From assembly GCA_022592435.1 (NCBI GenBank), contig JABYQS010000043.1:177465-241464 (forward strand): DNA of 64,000 nucleotides, written 5' to 3'. This DNA comes from Cerioporus squamosus. Lineage: Eukaryota; Basidiomycota; Agaricomycetes; Polyporales; Polyporaceae. Below, one piece after another: positions 11,075-21,705 of this stretch (position 1 is its first letter; each line of letters starts with the position of its first letter). The notes beneath the pieces were generated by a model. The model did not search any database and was not told where the DNA came from. It was given only the letters and a program-made list of their open reading frames with translations. Position numbers and translations under genes: made by a program.

Positions 11075-13396
11075 ATGGCAACGATGACCAAGACAACGAC
11101 GGAGGACGCCTCGCTGCTCGACAAACTCGACGACCTCGTCCCCGCCCCGCTCGCGCAGTTCGACGCCTTCCCGAAGCTGCCGACGACCTACAAGGCCCGC
11201 TCCGAGTCGCGCGGCTTCCTGACGCTCTTCGTGGCATTTGCAGCCTTCCTGCTTGTTCTCAATGACCTGGGAGAGTTCATATGGGGATGGACAGACTATG
11301 AGTTTGGCGTGGACATCGACAAAGCGAACACGATGGATATCAACGTGGATATGGTCGTGAACATGCCGTGCCAATGTGAGTATTTGCTTATATTCTGCTG
11401 TCCGGTATTGTTCGTTTCCGTTGGATACTTGCATATCTGCTGCGCGACTGTCTCCCGTCTGCTCCGAGCTTCTGTTCGTGCCGCGCACTTCCGGCTAATC
11501 AGAGGCGGTCTTGAGCCTCTTTACAGACGCTGCTGAGACACTTGGAGTAGATTGAATGAGGGGATTGCTTTCAGCTGCCAGCTGCAGTGGGCTGCGTGCT
11601 TTTGCGGCCAAGAGCATGTGCATATGGGCTCCAGACACCGTGCTGGTACGATGATGCGTCTGCGCAAGCACGGCCCGCCAAAGTTAGCTGGGCGGGACTA
11701 GAGCATACCACGATGCTGACATATCCAACCTTGCACAGACATCAGCATCGATCTCCGGGACGCTGTGGGTGACCGTCTGTATCTCAGCGACGGTTTCCGC
11801 AGAGACGGCACGAAGTTCGACATCGGCCAGGCAACTTCGCTGAAGGAGCACGCCGAGGCACTGTCAGTGCGCCAAGCCGTGTCTCAGTCGAGGAGCTCTC
11901 GCGGCTTCTTCGACATACTCCTCCGGAAGTCGGGTAACCAGTTCAAGCCTACGTACAACTATGAGCCAGCTGGGACTGCGTGCAGGGTCTTCGGTACGAT
12001 TACCGCGAAGAAGGTTACTGGTAAGCACCGATCTGCTGGTTCCGTTCGACTTGCGTCACTCACTCACCACGTAGCAAACCTGCATGTGACGACCCTCGGC
12101 CATGGCTATGCCAGCCATGAGCACGTTGACCATAAGTGTCAGAGCTTCCAGTCCCGGAACCAGCGCGATACTTACGCTAGACTGGTTTAGTGATGAACCT
12201 CTCGCATGTTATCACCGAGTTCTCCTTTGGCCCATACTTCCCGGACATCGCTCAGCCGCTCGACAACTCGTTCGAGCTGACACATGATCGTGAGTGCGTC
12301 TGCGTGAAGTGCTTGACTGGCTCTGACCTCGATGCTAGCCTTTGTCGCGTACCAGTACTTCCTCCACGTCGTCCCGACGACGTACATCGCGCCGCGCTCG
12401 AAGCCGCTCCAGACAAACCAGTACAGCGTGACCCACTACACGCGCGTGCTCGACCACCACCGCGGCACTCCTGGCATCTTCTTCAAGTTTGACCTCGATC
12501 CCCTGAAGATCACTGTCCACCAGCGAACGACATCCTTGACCCAGTTTCTCATCCGGTGCGTGTGACGTTCTAGAGTATCCCTCAAGCCTCGTCTGACCTC
12601 TCCTCAGATGTGTCGGAGTGATCGGCGGCGTCTTCGTGTGCATGGGCTACGCAGTCAAGATTGGCACCCACGCCGTCGAAGCCGTTACCGGGGCAGACAA
12701 GACGAACGGCATCGTCGCCGCAGAGTCCACGAGCATCAGCACGAACCTGCGCAAACGCTTCGGCTCTGGCGACCTCCGCCTCCGTCCTGGCGGGCACAAA
12801 GAGCGCGTCGTGCGCCAGGGCAATAGCTGGGTCGTCGAGGGCGGCAGTCCGTATGGCAGCTATGCCGGCACCCCGGTGTCCGCGAGCTTTGGTAGCCCGC
12901 TGCCCAGCGCGAGCCCGTACGCGCCGTCGTTCCCCTTCCCTGGCAGCCCGAACCCCGCAACCGCGAACGGCACCCCAAGGAGCGCGTCGTACGGCCTTGG
13001 GATCAGCCCGAACCCCGCGCTGAGCCCAGGACTGAGCCCGCGCATCGTCTCCTCCCCCGCTGGGCCTCCTCCACGCTCGTCGATGCTCTCCCCACACACG
13101 CCTGGGTCTCCATTCCCAACTGCTGCCACCGCGGGCTCGCCGTACAGCCCGGCGCACCAGGGCTCGACACTATCGACGCCGAACACGCCGAGCCTATATG
13201 CACACTTCCCCCAACCCCCAACCCAGGCACCCCGGCTGCGTACGGCGCGCCTGGGGGGAGTGTGTTCGCGAGTCAGCAGGCAACGCTGAGTCCGCCGCCG
13301 TCGTCGACGTCCCCGCGGCCGAGCAGCTTGCGGCATTCGAGCAGCGGGAATGGGAGTGCGAATGGGGGCGTGAGCTCGGCAAAGAAGGATGATTAG
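11075..13396 (+). CDS. ERV41: ERV41/ERGIC2-type ER-Golgi cargo receptor
   Basis: Six exons: 11075-11375, 11739-12020, 12075-12137, 12191-12289, 12339-12555 and 12608 onward. The N-terminus has the family signature FDAFPKLP followed by a first membrane segment (GFLTLFVAFAAFLLVL). The luminal part shows VRDAVGDRLYLSD-like and LHVTTLGHGYASHEHVDH sequence, then NLSHVITEFSFGPYFPDI and YSVTHYTRV. A second membrane segment (GVIGGVFVCMGYAVKIG) precedes a long Ser/Pro-rich cytosolic tail. Erv41 cycles between ER and Golgi in COPII/COPI vesicles with Erv46. The direct frame stops at 13289, but a shift of one base in the C-runs at 13204-13222 opens a frame to 13396 that ends KKDD, a dilysine COPI retrieval signal, so 13396 is taken as the true end. 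Intron 1 is unusually long (363 nt); the exon-3 donor is weak but keeps the conserved LMNLSH frame. Confidence 0.88.
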
Positions 13397-13944
13397 AGGA
13401 GGGAGGCGGCGCGTCTGCTGGGTACGAGCTAGGATTGTATATGTATCTATTTGCTGTGGGTAGCTTTCCCTGTCTCGATCGTTTCTTCTCGTGGGTTGTC
13501 AGAGTGCAGTGTGGTTCCGGACGGAACTTTGTGAGTGTGATGTCGGTGGTTTGGGACTCGCATGGCTGTTACGTAGGCGTATTAGGTGAGCGCTAAGCTT
13601 CTTGCATTGTCGAACTTGACCTCAACCATCGACACAGCGTTCATCAGTCTGTGTGCTCTACCTTTTCTACCACCTGCAATCTCTCGAATCTTTCTCCGCG
13701 TCCCACGATCGACTTGTCTTGTTCTGCTGCGTCGGAAGTCCGAGTATTGGATCGAATTAGTTGGTTGTCTGTGCCACAGGTCGCGACTATACTGGCCAAT
13801 TTGAATACTGGTCATGGCTCAACGTATTCGCATGCGTACGTGCGCTCTTTCTGCTTCGCTGCACAGGTGTGCTGATGATGTGCAGCATACTGTTCCGCAT
13901 TCTGCCAATGTGATGGGCTTCCTCGCGAAGCCAGTACCAGCGAC
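13397..13944. other. Spacer after ERV41
   Basis: Contains the ERV41 3' region and lies upstream of the FunK1 relics. Short open frames on both strands show no recognised motif. Confidence 0.4.
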
Positions 13945-14602
13945 ATGCTGACCGAAGACGAACCTCCATGCACCTCCGTCCGCGACTCAGACTGTAGCAT
14001 TGTGAAGGAGTCGCCATGTGCCGATCCGTTCTGTGCGGAGAAGTTGGGAGGATCGCGTGCTACGGGTAACATAGTCGAGGCTCGTATTGTGAGTCTGTCG
14101 TACTCTGGCGCAACGCAACCGCTGCGGGTGTGCTCACATAGTCTCATAGGGAACACATACCCACGCCGGGTACGACACCGTACACGACCTCAAGTCGGTC
14201 TATTTGGCTGTTCTTTGGGTGGTCCTCCGTCACATGCAACACATCCTTGGCGAGGACTACTGCGAGGTCACGCTGACCTACTGCGATTCGAACGGCATAG
14301 TCAAGCGCAAGCAGCATTGGCTCACTGCACGAATGGACGTCCATGGATGCGACTTCACAGTTTGCATCAACCAGCCGCTTACCGACTTCATGGAGGACTT
14401 CAGGAACCTCGTCGGACAGCACTTCGACCGCGCCGATGATGCAGGTCGTATCTTGACTTGTGATGTCGTCCATGCGACTTTCGACAAAGCCCTTGTCCGC
14501 TGGGATTGGTCATTCCGGGAGGACATGCGATCACCCCGCCTCAATGACGGCCTCGACACGCCTATCTTCAAGGTCAATGAGCGAACACATGAGGAGCAAA
14601 AG
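13945..14602 (+). pseudogene. FunK1 relic D: divergent C-lobe fragment
   Basis: The exon from 14150 begins GTHTHAG and continues VHDLKSVYLAVLWVVLRHM, the FunK1 C-lobe signature, then GEDYCEV and a QPLTDFMEDFRNLV stretch equivalent to the APLTALIEDFRVLL of the full copies. Compared with the other copies, the FMAIEIL block after the initial Gly-Thr is missing. An upstream open segment (13945 to about 14064) could be the remnant of the previous exon, but it does not join in frame. No HRD or N-lobe is present. It reads without a stop to 14602, where a GC-AG intron could join it to relic E. Confidence 0.7.
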
Positions 14603-14660
14603 GCGAGTCATTTAGTTGCATGCCCTACACCTAGATCGCTCACGCCTCTGTACGTTGCAG

Positions 14661-15467
14661 GGTTCAAAGTGGTTCATGGCTTGGGAGCTTCTCCGTAGCG
14701 CACCGGTCATCCATGGCGTGCATCACGACCTCGAGAGCTCCTTCTGGGCTCTCCTCTGGATTGTGCTCCGGCACACGAAGATCAGCATGCCCGCCGACAC
14801 GTGGGAGAGTGTGTTCCCGTATGGTGACGACAAGAGGACCCGCGATGCGAAGCGCACTTGGGTTGGCGACGACGACGAACACGAGGACGAGGAACAACTG
14901 GTTGTGGTCAACAACGAACCCCTCACTACCCTGCTCTTCGACCTCCGTGCGCTCGTCCGGCGGAACATCCTCAAGCGGAAGACCTGGCGGTTCACCTACG
15001 ACGTTGTGCTCACGTTGCTCCACGCTGCCGTGGAGAAGCAGGGGTGGCCAGCCGACGACCGGCAAGAATACACTGCGCCGACCACTCCCGTCGTGTTCTC
15101 CTTGATAGCTCCCCAGTACGACATTCCCGACAGCGAGGCTCCCCATGCGAGAGGCAGGAGTGCTTCAACTTTCCGAAACACCTACCACGATCAGGTACTC
15201 GCTGCTCAGCATGAGCTTTCCCGGAGCCAACCGCCTTGTCCTCTGCCCGTGGATCATCGGTACTCCGTGACCCAGGGGGTCATATCCCTCATGGAGCCCA
15301 AAAAGCGGGCGCTGGAAGAAGACATACCAAACGACGCAGCTGTAGCCCAGCTCTTAGCCAAGCCGGCTGCACCTAGGTCCAAACGGCCGAGGATAGAGAT
15401 TGTTACGGTGCATGGTTCAGACGGGGAGGTGACGGTTCGAGATCATGACTCGGCAATGAACGGTTGA
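14661..15467 (+). pseudogene. FunK1 relic E: C-terminal exon
   Basis: Starting right after a good acceptor (ttgcag), the frame reads GSKWFMAWELL, then VHHDLESSFWALLWIVLRHT, NNEPLTTLLFDLRAL and FTYDVVLTLLHAAVEKQGWPADD, each matching the last exon of FunK1-A and B in order. The tail is shorter and less acidic than in the full copies and ends in a basic, Pro-rich stretch (AAPRSKRPRIEI). No catalytic loop lies upstream in frame. A GC-AG intron of 58 nt (14603-14660) would fuse it in phase with relic D, giving a protein with two C-lobe segments; that is inference only. Confidence 0.72.
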
Positions 15468-15879
15468 ATGCTTAGCCCGAGTATCTCTGCTGTACTAGTA
15501 TCTAGTATTCTTTCACTTGTCTTCTTGCTATGGTGAGGCTGAGGGGGTGAATCTGATTCTGAGCCCGAAGAGCGGTGGACCAGGCCCGATAGGCGGAGAG
15601 CGCTTAAGTTGCAAAGGAACATGGGCGCTAAGACGCCTGGTGCTTCTTGGACTTCGCCACTCCTGCTCGTAATCACGACCGTCTACCCTCTTGAAACGCA
15701 ACTCAACGGGTAGCAAGAGTGGACACACGGTAGCCAGCGGTAGCGGTGTACAAAGTGAGCCATCCGTTCACTCACCACAACGCTGCAAGTATGTTTAACA
15801 ATCGGATAGACACAATTGGTTCCTGCAGTTCGCAACCACCCCAGTCGCAATATCCTCGGTTTTGCGAGTTTAAGGCAGA
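15468..15879. other. Spacer between FunK1 relics
   Basis: No coding or repeat feature is recognised. The distal part may hold heavily decayed FunK1 exon sequence upstream of relic F. Confidence 0.35.
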
Positions 15880-16872
15880 TTTATGGAACCTATACCGGAA
15901 GTACAAGTGGCGTGTCCTACGTCCGTCGATGACGTTTTGATGAAAGCTCGGAGCGAATCTTACAGTGAGGAGAGAACGGTATGGTAACTGATCACAGTCA
16001 TACGGGATTGCTTGACTAACCAACGCATAGGGCACATGTCACTTTACCGCCATGGAGGTTCTACAGTTGAAAAAATGGAACACCGTCCATCACGTTTACT
16101 ACGACCTCGAGTCGTTCTATTGGGTCTTTGTGTGGCTTGTTCTGCGCCACACGCGGAACTCGCTCGGCCACGGATACTGCTCAAAAGTCTTCGCATGTGG
16201 CGACACTCGGGTTATGGCTGCACAGATGAAATACTTCTGGATCCTGCCTTTTACTGTCAGCGGCGTGCGACGCTTTGAACTCCAGGTCGAGAGCAACGCA
16301 CCTCTTACCGCCCTAATGGAAGATCTCCGAGTCCTCATGGCCGATGCCTGCTACTGCTCCCGCGGTCCCCCGCCTACACTCCTGACACACGATTCCATTC
16401 TCAGGGCCCTTCGGAAATCCATAGCTCACCCAGCAGGATGGCCGCGGGAGGACTCCGTTCCCTGTACGCCGCTACCGGAGAAGACGCTCGAGACTCCGAA
16501 TGTCGACATCCCGGAACAAGGGTATGCTAATGGGTTCGAAGAAAAGGACGATAGCGACAGACCAAGTGCCGTCGATGCCGATGTCCTGCAAGCTCCAAAG
16601 CAAGGTATGACAACACGCTTTGGGGCGAAGCGCTGCTCTACTAATGCTGACTCTGCCCTGCCCTAGCCGGTTCGTCTCCAGCCCTCACATCCGCACCGCC
16701 GGAAAGCGCAGGGGCGCTTTCTCACAAGAGGCGGAGGAAGGAGGTGCGGCAAGGTGCCCGCGTGGGTGACGAGACTAGCTCAACGAGCCTCGCTAAACAG
16801 CAGGAGAGTGGTTCTGGGACTCGCTGGGCTGGTCGAAAGAAATGGACGTCTAAACGGACACGTTTTGGCTAG
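15880..16872 (+). pseudogene. FunK1 relic F: last two to three exons
   Basis: A short exon remnant (about 15891-15980) ends SYSEERT before an intron with the same position as in FunK1-B. The next exon (16031-16604) begins GTCHFTAMEVL and carries VYYDLESFYWVFVWLVLRHT and NAPLTALMEDLRVLM. A 62-nt intron (16605-16666, with a CTAAT branch-like box) leads to a final exon (16667-16872) ending in a basic stretch with HKRRRKE and a terminal TRFG. The HRD loop and N-lobe are missing. This relic has an intron in the acidic tail that copies A and B lack. It ends about 180 bp before the right inverted-repeat arm. Confidence 0.75.
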
Positions 16873-17866
16873 TAACATGAGACGTAAATGGCATCCTGGC
16901 GTACCCTGCGTCCATACGTCTACATCCAGGACCCTCTCTATCCGCCTTGGCCCTCGACCACTTCGCATAAGCAAACAATCTGTACGATTACTAAGTCGTA
17001 ACCCTACAATCCGAGTCGGTGTGAGAACCTTATGGCACATCGTGCGTACACGAGTAATGGTAAATTCGGAATACGGATCCGAGTCGCATGCGACAGCCTA
17101 CCTGGTGGGTCAAGTTGCATAAGTCATAAGTCTGAACCATCCGCCGCCAGTATTCCGCACAAATTCAGCACCGTTAGATACACATTCTGGAGCTGGTAGG
17201 ATCGGTCAGAAATGAACTTCTTCGTGTTGGGCGGAGAACGGTGGTTAGAGGCTGTGGTGCAGTGCCGGCGCTTGGACGTACTTACCGCGAGGGCGACAGG
17301 CGCTGACGGTGGTTGGACTGCGCCGCCGCAACGCATAGCTTAGCCGACGTACTGCGGCCCCCATTGTCTTCAGCAGGAGCGCGGCAGTCACGTAATCCAC
17401 GGCAACAGGGGTGCAACACTGCTGCAACGTGTGTGGGCGCAGCTGTGCAACGTGAGTCATCAATACCGTCGACCAGAACAAAGCTCTTTGGTCTGACCAA
17501 ACCGACCTTATAGAGGACGAAAGAGGCGTGGCACCGACCGACGACCACGACCATCCCCACTTACCAATCTTGTACGCTCACGCTCGACTGCTACACCGCT
17601 TCTGGACTATCTTTTGGCTCGCTGCACAGACTGACTGTGTTCCGAACCAACCGCAGCGGTGCCCGCTGATTCTTCTTGCCATCCTGGGGCATCCGATCAA
17701 TCCACAAGGTCTGTGAGTTGTCATCGCTTCGACGTTTTGGCGATTGAAATTAACGGTGACGCCCGGTTTCTTTATGCGGCGCGGGGACTCCTGCCGAACA
17801 CGGGGCGCTTATAGACCAACCCATTGTTCTTCCCAACCACGACCTGAACCTCACAGCGACTATAAA
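16873..17866. other. Spacer and presumed 5' region of FunK1-B
   Basis: From about 17050 this is the inner part of the right inverted-repeat arm, matching the region upstream of FunK1-A. It contains no coding motif. The sequence conserved between the two arms here would include any shared FunK1 promoter. Confidence 0.5.
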
Positions 17867-20800
17867 ATGTCCATCTCAACAACTTGCATCGGCACCTCCA
17901 CCTGCCGCTCTGCGAGCAGCGCAGGTATGGGCTCACTTTCTGCGACCCCTCGCTCTGCCAAAGCGTCAAGCACCGCTAACACGCCGTCACAAGTTCTTCA
18001 AAGCAGCCCTGTTGTCTACGAGGGATGGAAAGCCGAGCTCCGTGAACGGATCCACGTCTATCCCGGGACCATCAAGAACTTCCTTGACACCTTCGTCCCG
18101 TCTTCCCATCCCTACACACTCACGGACGATGTCTCAACGGCGTTCTCCCAGTATAAGTCGCGGAAGGGCAAGGAGGTGAAGAGTTACCCTGGATTGGTGC
18201 GTACTTCACGATCGCATTTCCTTCTTTTGTTGACATATAGTGAAGATCACCGGGTTGAACCACCTCGTCTCCTCCTTCGACCCCGAGCACAAACCTTCCT
18301 TCCACAACACACGGAAGCTCATGATGCCCTTTCCCTTTGCCGACTTCGCCGAAAACCACCATGCCTCATCTCCTGATATCGCCGTCGGCTTTCCTGGTGC
18401 CAACACCTCGGATGCGGACCTGGCGATCATGGAGTGGCAGGGAATCTGCATAGCAATGGAGGTCAAGTCGACGGCGTCAAGGGACCCGTTCGTGCCCGGA
18501 AGGAAGGGTAAGGAGAACAATCGCACTGCCATTCAGCTCTCTCGCAATGCTCGTAACCTTCTACTCTCCCACGGCTTCCTCGCGGCCTTCGTCATCGGCA
18601 TCTACGGCGACAACGTCCGGATCGCGCGCTACGACCATACGTGCGCCATCGTTTCTAGGCCCTTCAGTATACGAAAGAACCCGCGTCTTCTTCAGAAGTT
18701 CTTCTGGAACTTCACGCACCCCATGATTGGAAGGACAGTCGTCGGCTGCGATCCGACCGTTTGCAAGCTCAACACTGCCGACCAGGATTGGATCAAGTCT
18801 CAGCTCGAGCAAGCCGAGGAGGATGTCCCTTCTCTCACGAGGGAGATCGACAAGGGCCGCCGCGTCGTCGTGTTAAACGAGGCCGACCAGACGTACAAGA
18901 CATATCTTCTGTACCACTTGGTGGACGTCAACGCTCGCCTCTTCTCTCGTGCGACGACGGTCTGGCGTGCGATGGAGGACACCCGCGATCCCAATGCCGA
19001 CGACTCTCAGACCACTACGTCCGACGACTCCCAGACCACTTCTGACGACTCCCAGACGACCCAGTCCTCGACCGCATATACACCGGCGAAGACTGTCATC
19101 TTCAAGGAAGCATGGCGTCAACTCGTGCGCACACCAGAGACGGAGTTCTACAAGCGCATGTCAGCGACGTTTGGGGAGGACAAGACCAAGTGGCACGGCC
19201 TTGCGAGGTTCGTATGCGGCGGGGACCAAGGACAAGAGGAAGTTCGCCAGTGGGAGAAATCCTCTCCCAACGTGTCCGCCATGGATGGTCAACGAGACCT
19301 GCGACTTTACCCATCGTCCAACGCAGCCCCTCCACCACCCGCCTCTACCTCGGATCAAGTTGCCTCTGCACCGCAGGATGCACCTTTCGAGCTTCCGTAT
19401 CCTCAGCATCAAACGTTCTCTTGGACGCTCGCAAAAGGCCAGAAAGAGGCTCACCGGGAACGTAGCCAGATTAGGATCGTCGTCGAGGACATCGGACGCC
19501 CCTTAACCAAGTTCACGAGCACCTTCGAGTTGGTTTGTGCAATTCTGGCGGCGATTGAAGGTACGCTTACTCCTTGTTTGAGCATCATCTCTACTCACAT
19601 GTTCAACAGGACACAGGACCGCCTGGGAGACTGCGGGTATTATGCACCGGGACGTCAGCCTCGGGAACATCTTGATCTCGTCTGATCCTGACCGAAAAGG
19701 GTTCCTGCACGACTTCGACTACAGCTCTATGGAGTCCCTACCGCCAGGCCATCCATCCGCTGGTTCCACGCTCGAAGGGAGGGCATCCAGCGACGATCCA
19801 CGAAGAGAGCGAACGGTATGGGTTGCCTCACAGCCCCACCGCACATCGTTGTACTCACACAAACTACAGGGCACATACTACTATATGGCTATCAATATCC
19901 TCAACTCCGCGAACATCATTCACACCATCAAGCACGACTTAGAATCGTTCTACTGGGTCCTGATGTGGGTTGTCTTGCGCCATACGAAGCACAATCTTGG
20001 TCAAGAGTATTGTGCAGAGCTCTTCAAGTTCGGCGATGACAAGGCTGGGGCTGCAGCCAAGTTGTGGTGGATCAACCCTTTCGACTATGAAACCAACGAG
20101 CGGGAGATCCAGTTCGAAGTCGAGAACAACGAACCCCTTACCATGCTGATCGAGGATTTCCGACAGCTGCTTTCGCAATCCCGTTTTTACGGGCCCGTTG
20201 GGCCCCGTCCAACTCCCATCACCTACGATTCCGTCATCCGGATCTTCCGCAAGGTGATTGCCAACCCAGCAGCGTGGCCAGAGGACGACTTCGTTCACTG
20301 TACGTTGCTGAAGAAGACCATGGAGACCGCGATCGTGGGTGCCCCGGGCGACGAGACCATCAACGGGGTTCAGGATGACGAGGACGAGGGTGTAGATGTA
20401 GACGTCGACGTGCCACTCGCCGAGGAAGACGAAGGCGACGAGATGGATGCGATCGACATAGATGAGGGAGACGAGGCGAACGATGACCCCGAGCCGTCCC
20501 ACGACGACGACCCCGCTGACGACGCACCGGCCTCCGACGACGCACCTGCCCTCGACGATGCATCGACCCTCGACGGCGCACCTGCCGTCAACGAGTCTGG
20601 CGTTGACAACGGTGCTGGTAATGTCGCTGAACCGCAGCAGGGGCCTACGACGCGCTCGCGAGCCAAGCGCAACGCGGCAGGTGTCGCAGCACCCGGGCCC
20701 GCCCCGGTGCCATCTGGCAGCGGCGGGTCGTCCAAGCGGCGGAAGACCAACCCGCCGCAGCCTCCGGTCGCACGCAATGGCAGTGGCTCAAGGAGCCGAG

Positions 20801-21250
20801 GGAAGAAGACCTCTACGACTCGCCGGGGCTCAGGTAGTCGAGGTAGACGGTAGACGGTACTGTAGCACGAGCTTGATTCTGACTAAGAGGGTAGCGGAAA
20901 CGTTGGCACGTTATGAGTCGCTGCGATGCTGGCCATTTGCCCGACTCGCACCACTCTCCTTCATCACGATGACATGTACTCTCCTTTCTCAGTTACGACA
21001 ATCCTGTGCACTAATCAGTTTGAGAATGATGACCTTGGATGAGCCACTGGTTCATTCCAGAGAGGCCCGAGATCTTGCTTATGACATCTTTCAGTTATAT
21101 ATTGACTCAAGCGACCATGCTAGAGGATGACAACGTGTGGCAGGAGGAGGCTTATGATCATGAGAGGCCTGCGCAGTAGCGTTCGATAGAACGGCGGGCC
21201 CGCCGGGCGCTCCATAGCCACCACGGTCAACTTGACCGCAAACGCTACCT
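17050..21250. repeat. Right arm of the ~4.1 kb inverted repeat
   Basis: Reverse-complement match of about 5390-9550, covering FunK1-B, about 800 bp upstream and about 400 bp downstream. Matching boxes include GTCGCATGCGACTC at the inner end (near 17090) and GGAGCGCCC with a CAACTTGACC stretch at the outer end (near 21210-21240). The two arms point away from each other, so the genes are transcribed outward. Confidence 0.85.
17867..20853 (+). CDS. FunK1 fungal-type protein kinase, copy B (intact)
   Basis: Four exons (17867-18196, 18246-19560, 19610-19815, 19870-20853) give 944 residues with every phase consistent. The exon-2 acceptor is the AG of tgaag at 18245, by comparison with copy A. A candidate ATP-lysine lies in VIFKEAWR (about residue 397) and a partner Glu in ETEFYKRM (about 410). 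The catalytic loop MHRDVSLGN is at about 561-568 and HDFD replaces DFG at about 582-585. Then come the exon boundary before GTYYYMAI and the C-lobe signature HDLESFYWVLMWVVLRHT. The tail is rich in Asp/Ala/Pro repeats and ends in basic clusters (SSKRRK, RSRGKK), suggesting a nuclear protein. A linker holds three DDSQTT repeats. FunK1 kinases are specific to multicellular fungi; substrates are unknown. This is the only intact copy in the window. Confidence 0.92.
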
Positions 21251-21705
21251 AGTACCACCTACCGGTGCAACCTCTCTAACTTGGATTCCATCACTTTTTT
21301 TCTGTGCTGACGACGTATCGTCTGCTTACAAGGCAAATGGCCGAAGACCGAAGGAACACCGAGAAGCCCGCGCCCGGTGGTCAACCTTGATCTTCAAGTT
21401 CCTCGCGGCATGTTCTTGCATGATCCTTTGTGGCCACGAAATTCCGTTATTATATCGGGTCGCACGCACCGCGGCAACTGTGCCATTTGCCGACGAAGAG
21501 GCTCTGAGTTGCGCACACCTGCCGAGTGGAACCCTCCTTCAGCTGTCGGTCCGGGTGCTCAGACAGGTCGTCGTCAAGAGGGAATCATTTGAATTTGTTA
21601 CACGAGTATACACAATCACACCGGAGGTATTGGCATGGCAAGACACAATTCGAGAAAAGATTGAACAGCCATAGTACAGTCAGCTGAGCTCTCAGGCTTC
21701 AGACT
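20854..21705. other. Spacer: end of inverted repeat and peptidase 3' side
   Basis: The first ~400 bp belong to the right repeat arm. The remainder (21251-21705) separates FunK1-B from the convergent aspartic peptidase gene. Open frames here carry no recognised motif. Confidence 0.45.

Noticed and set aside
17861..17869. TATAAA directly before the FunK1-B start codon as a TATA box
   Set aside because: It touches the ATG (TATAAAATG), leaving no room for a transcript start; the same is true in copy A, so it is probably the start-codon context.
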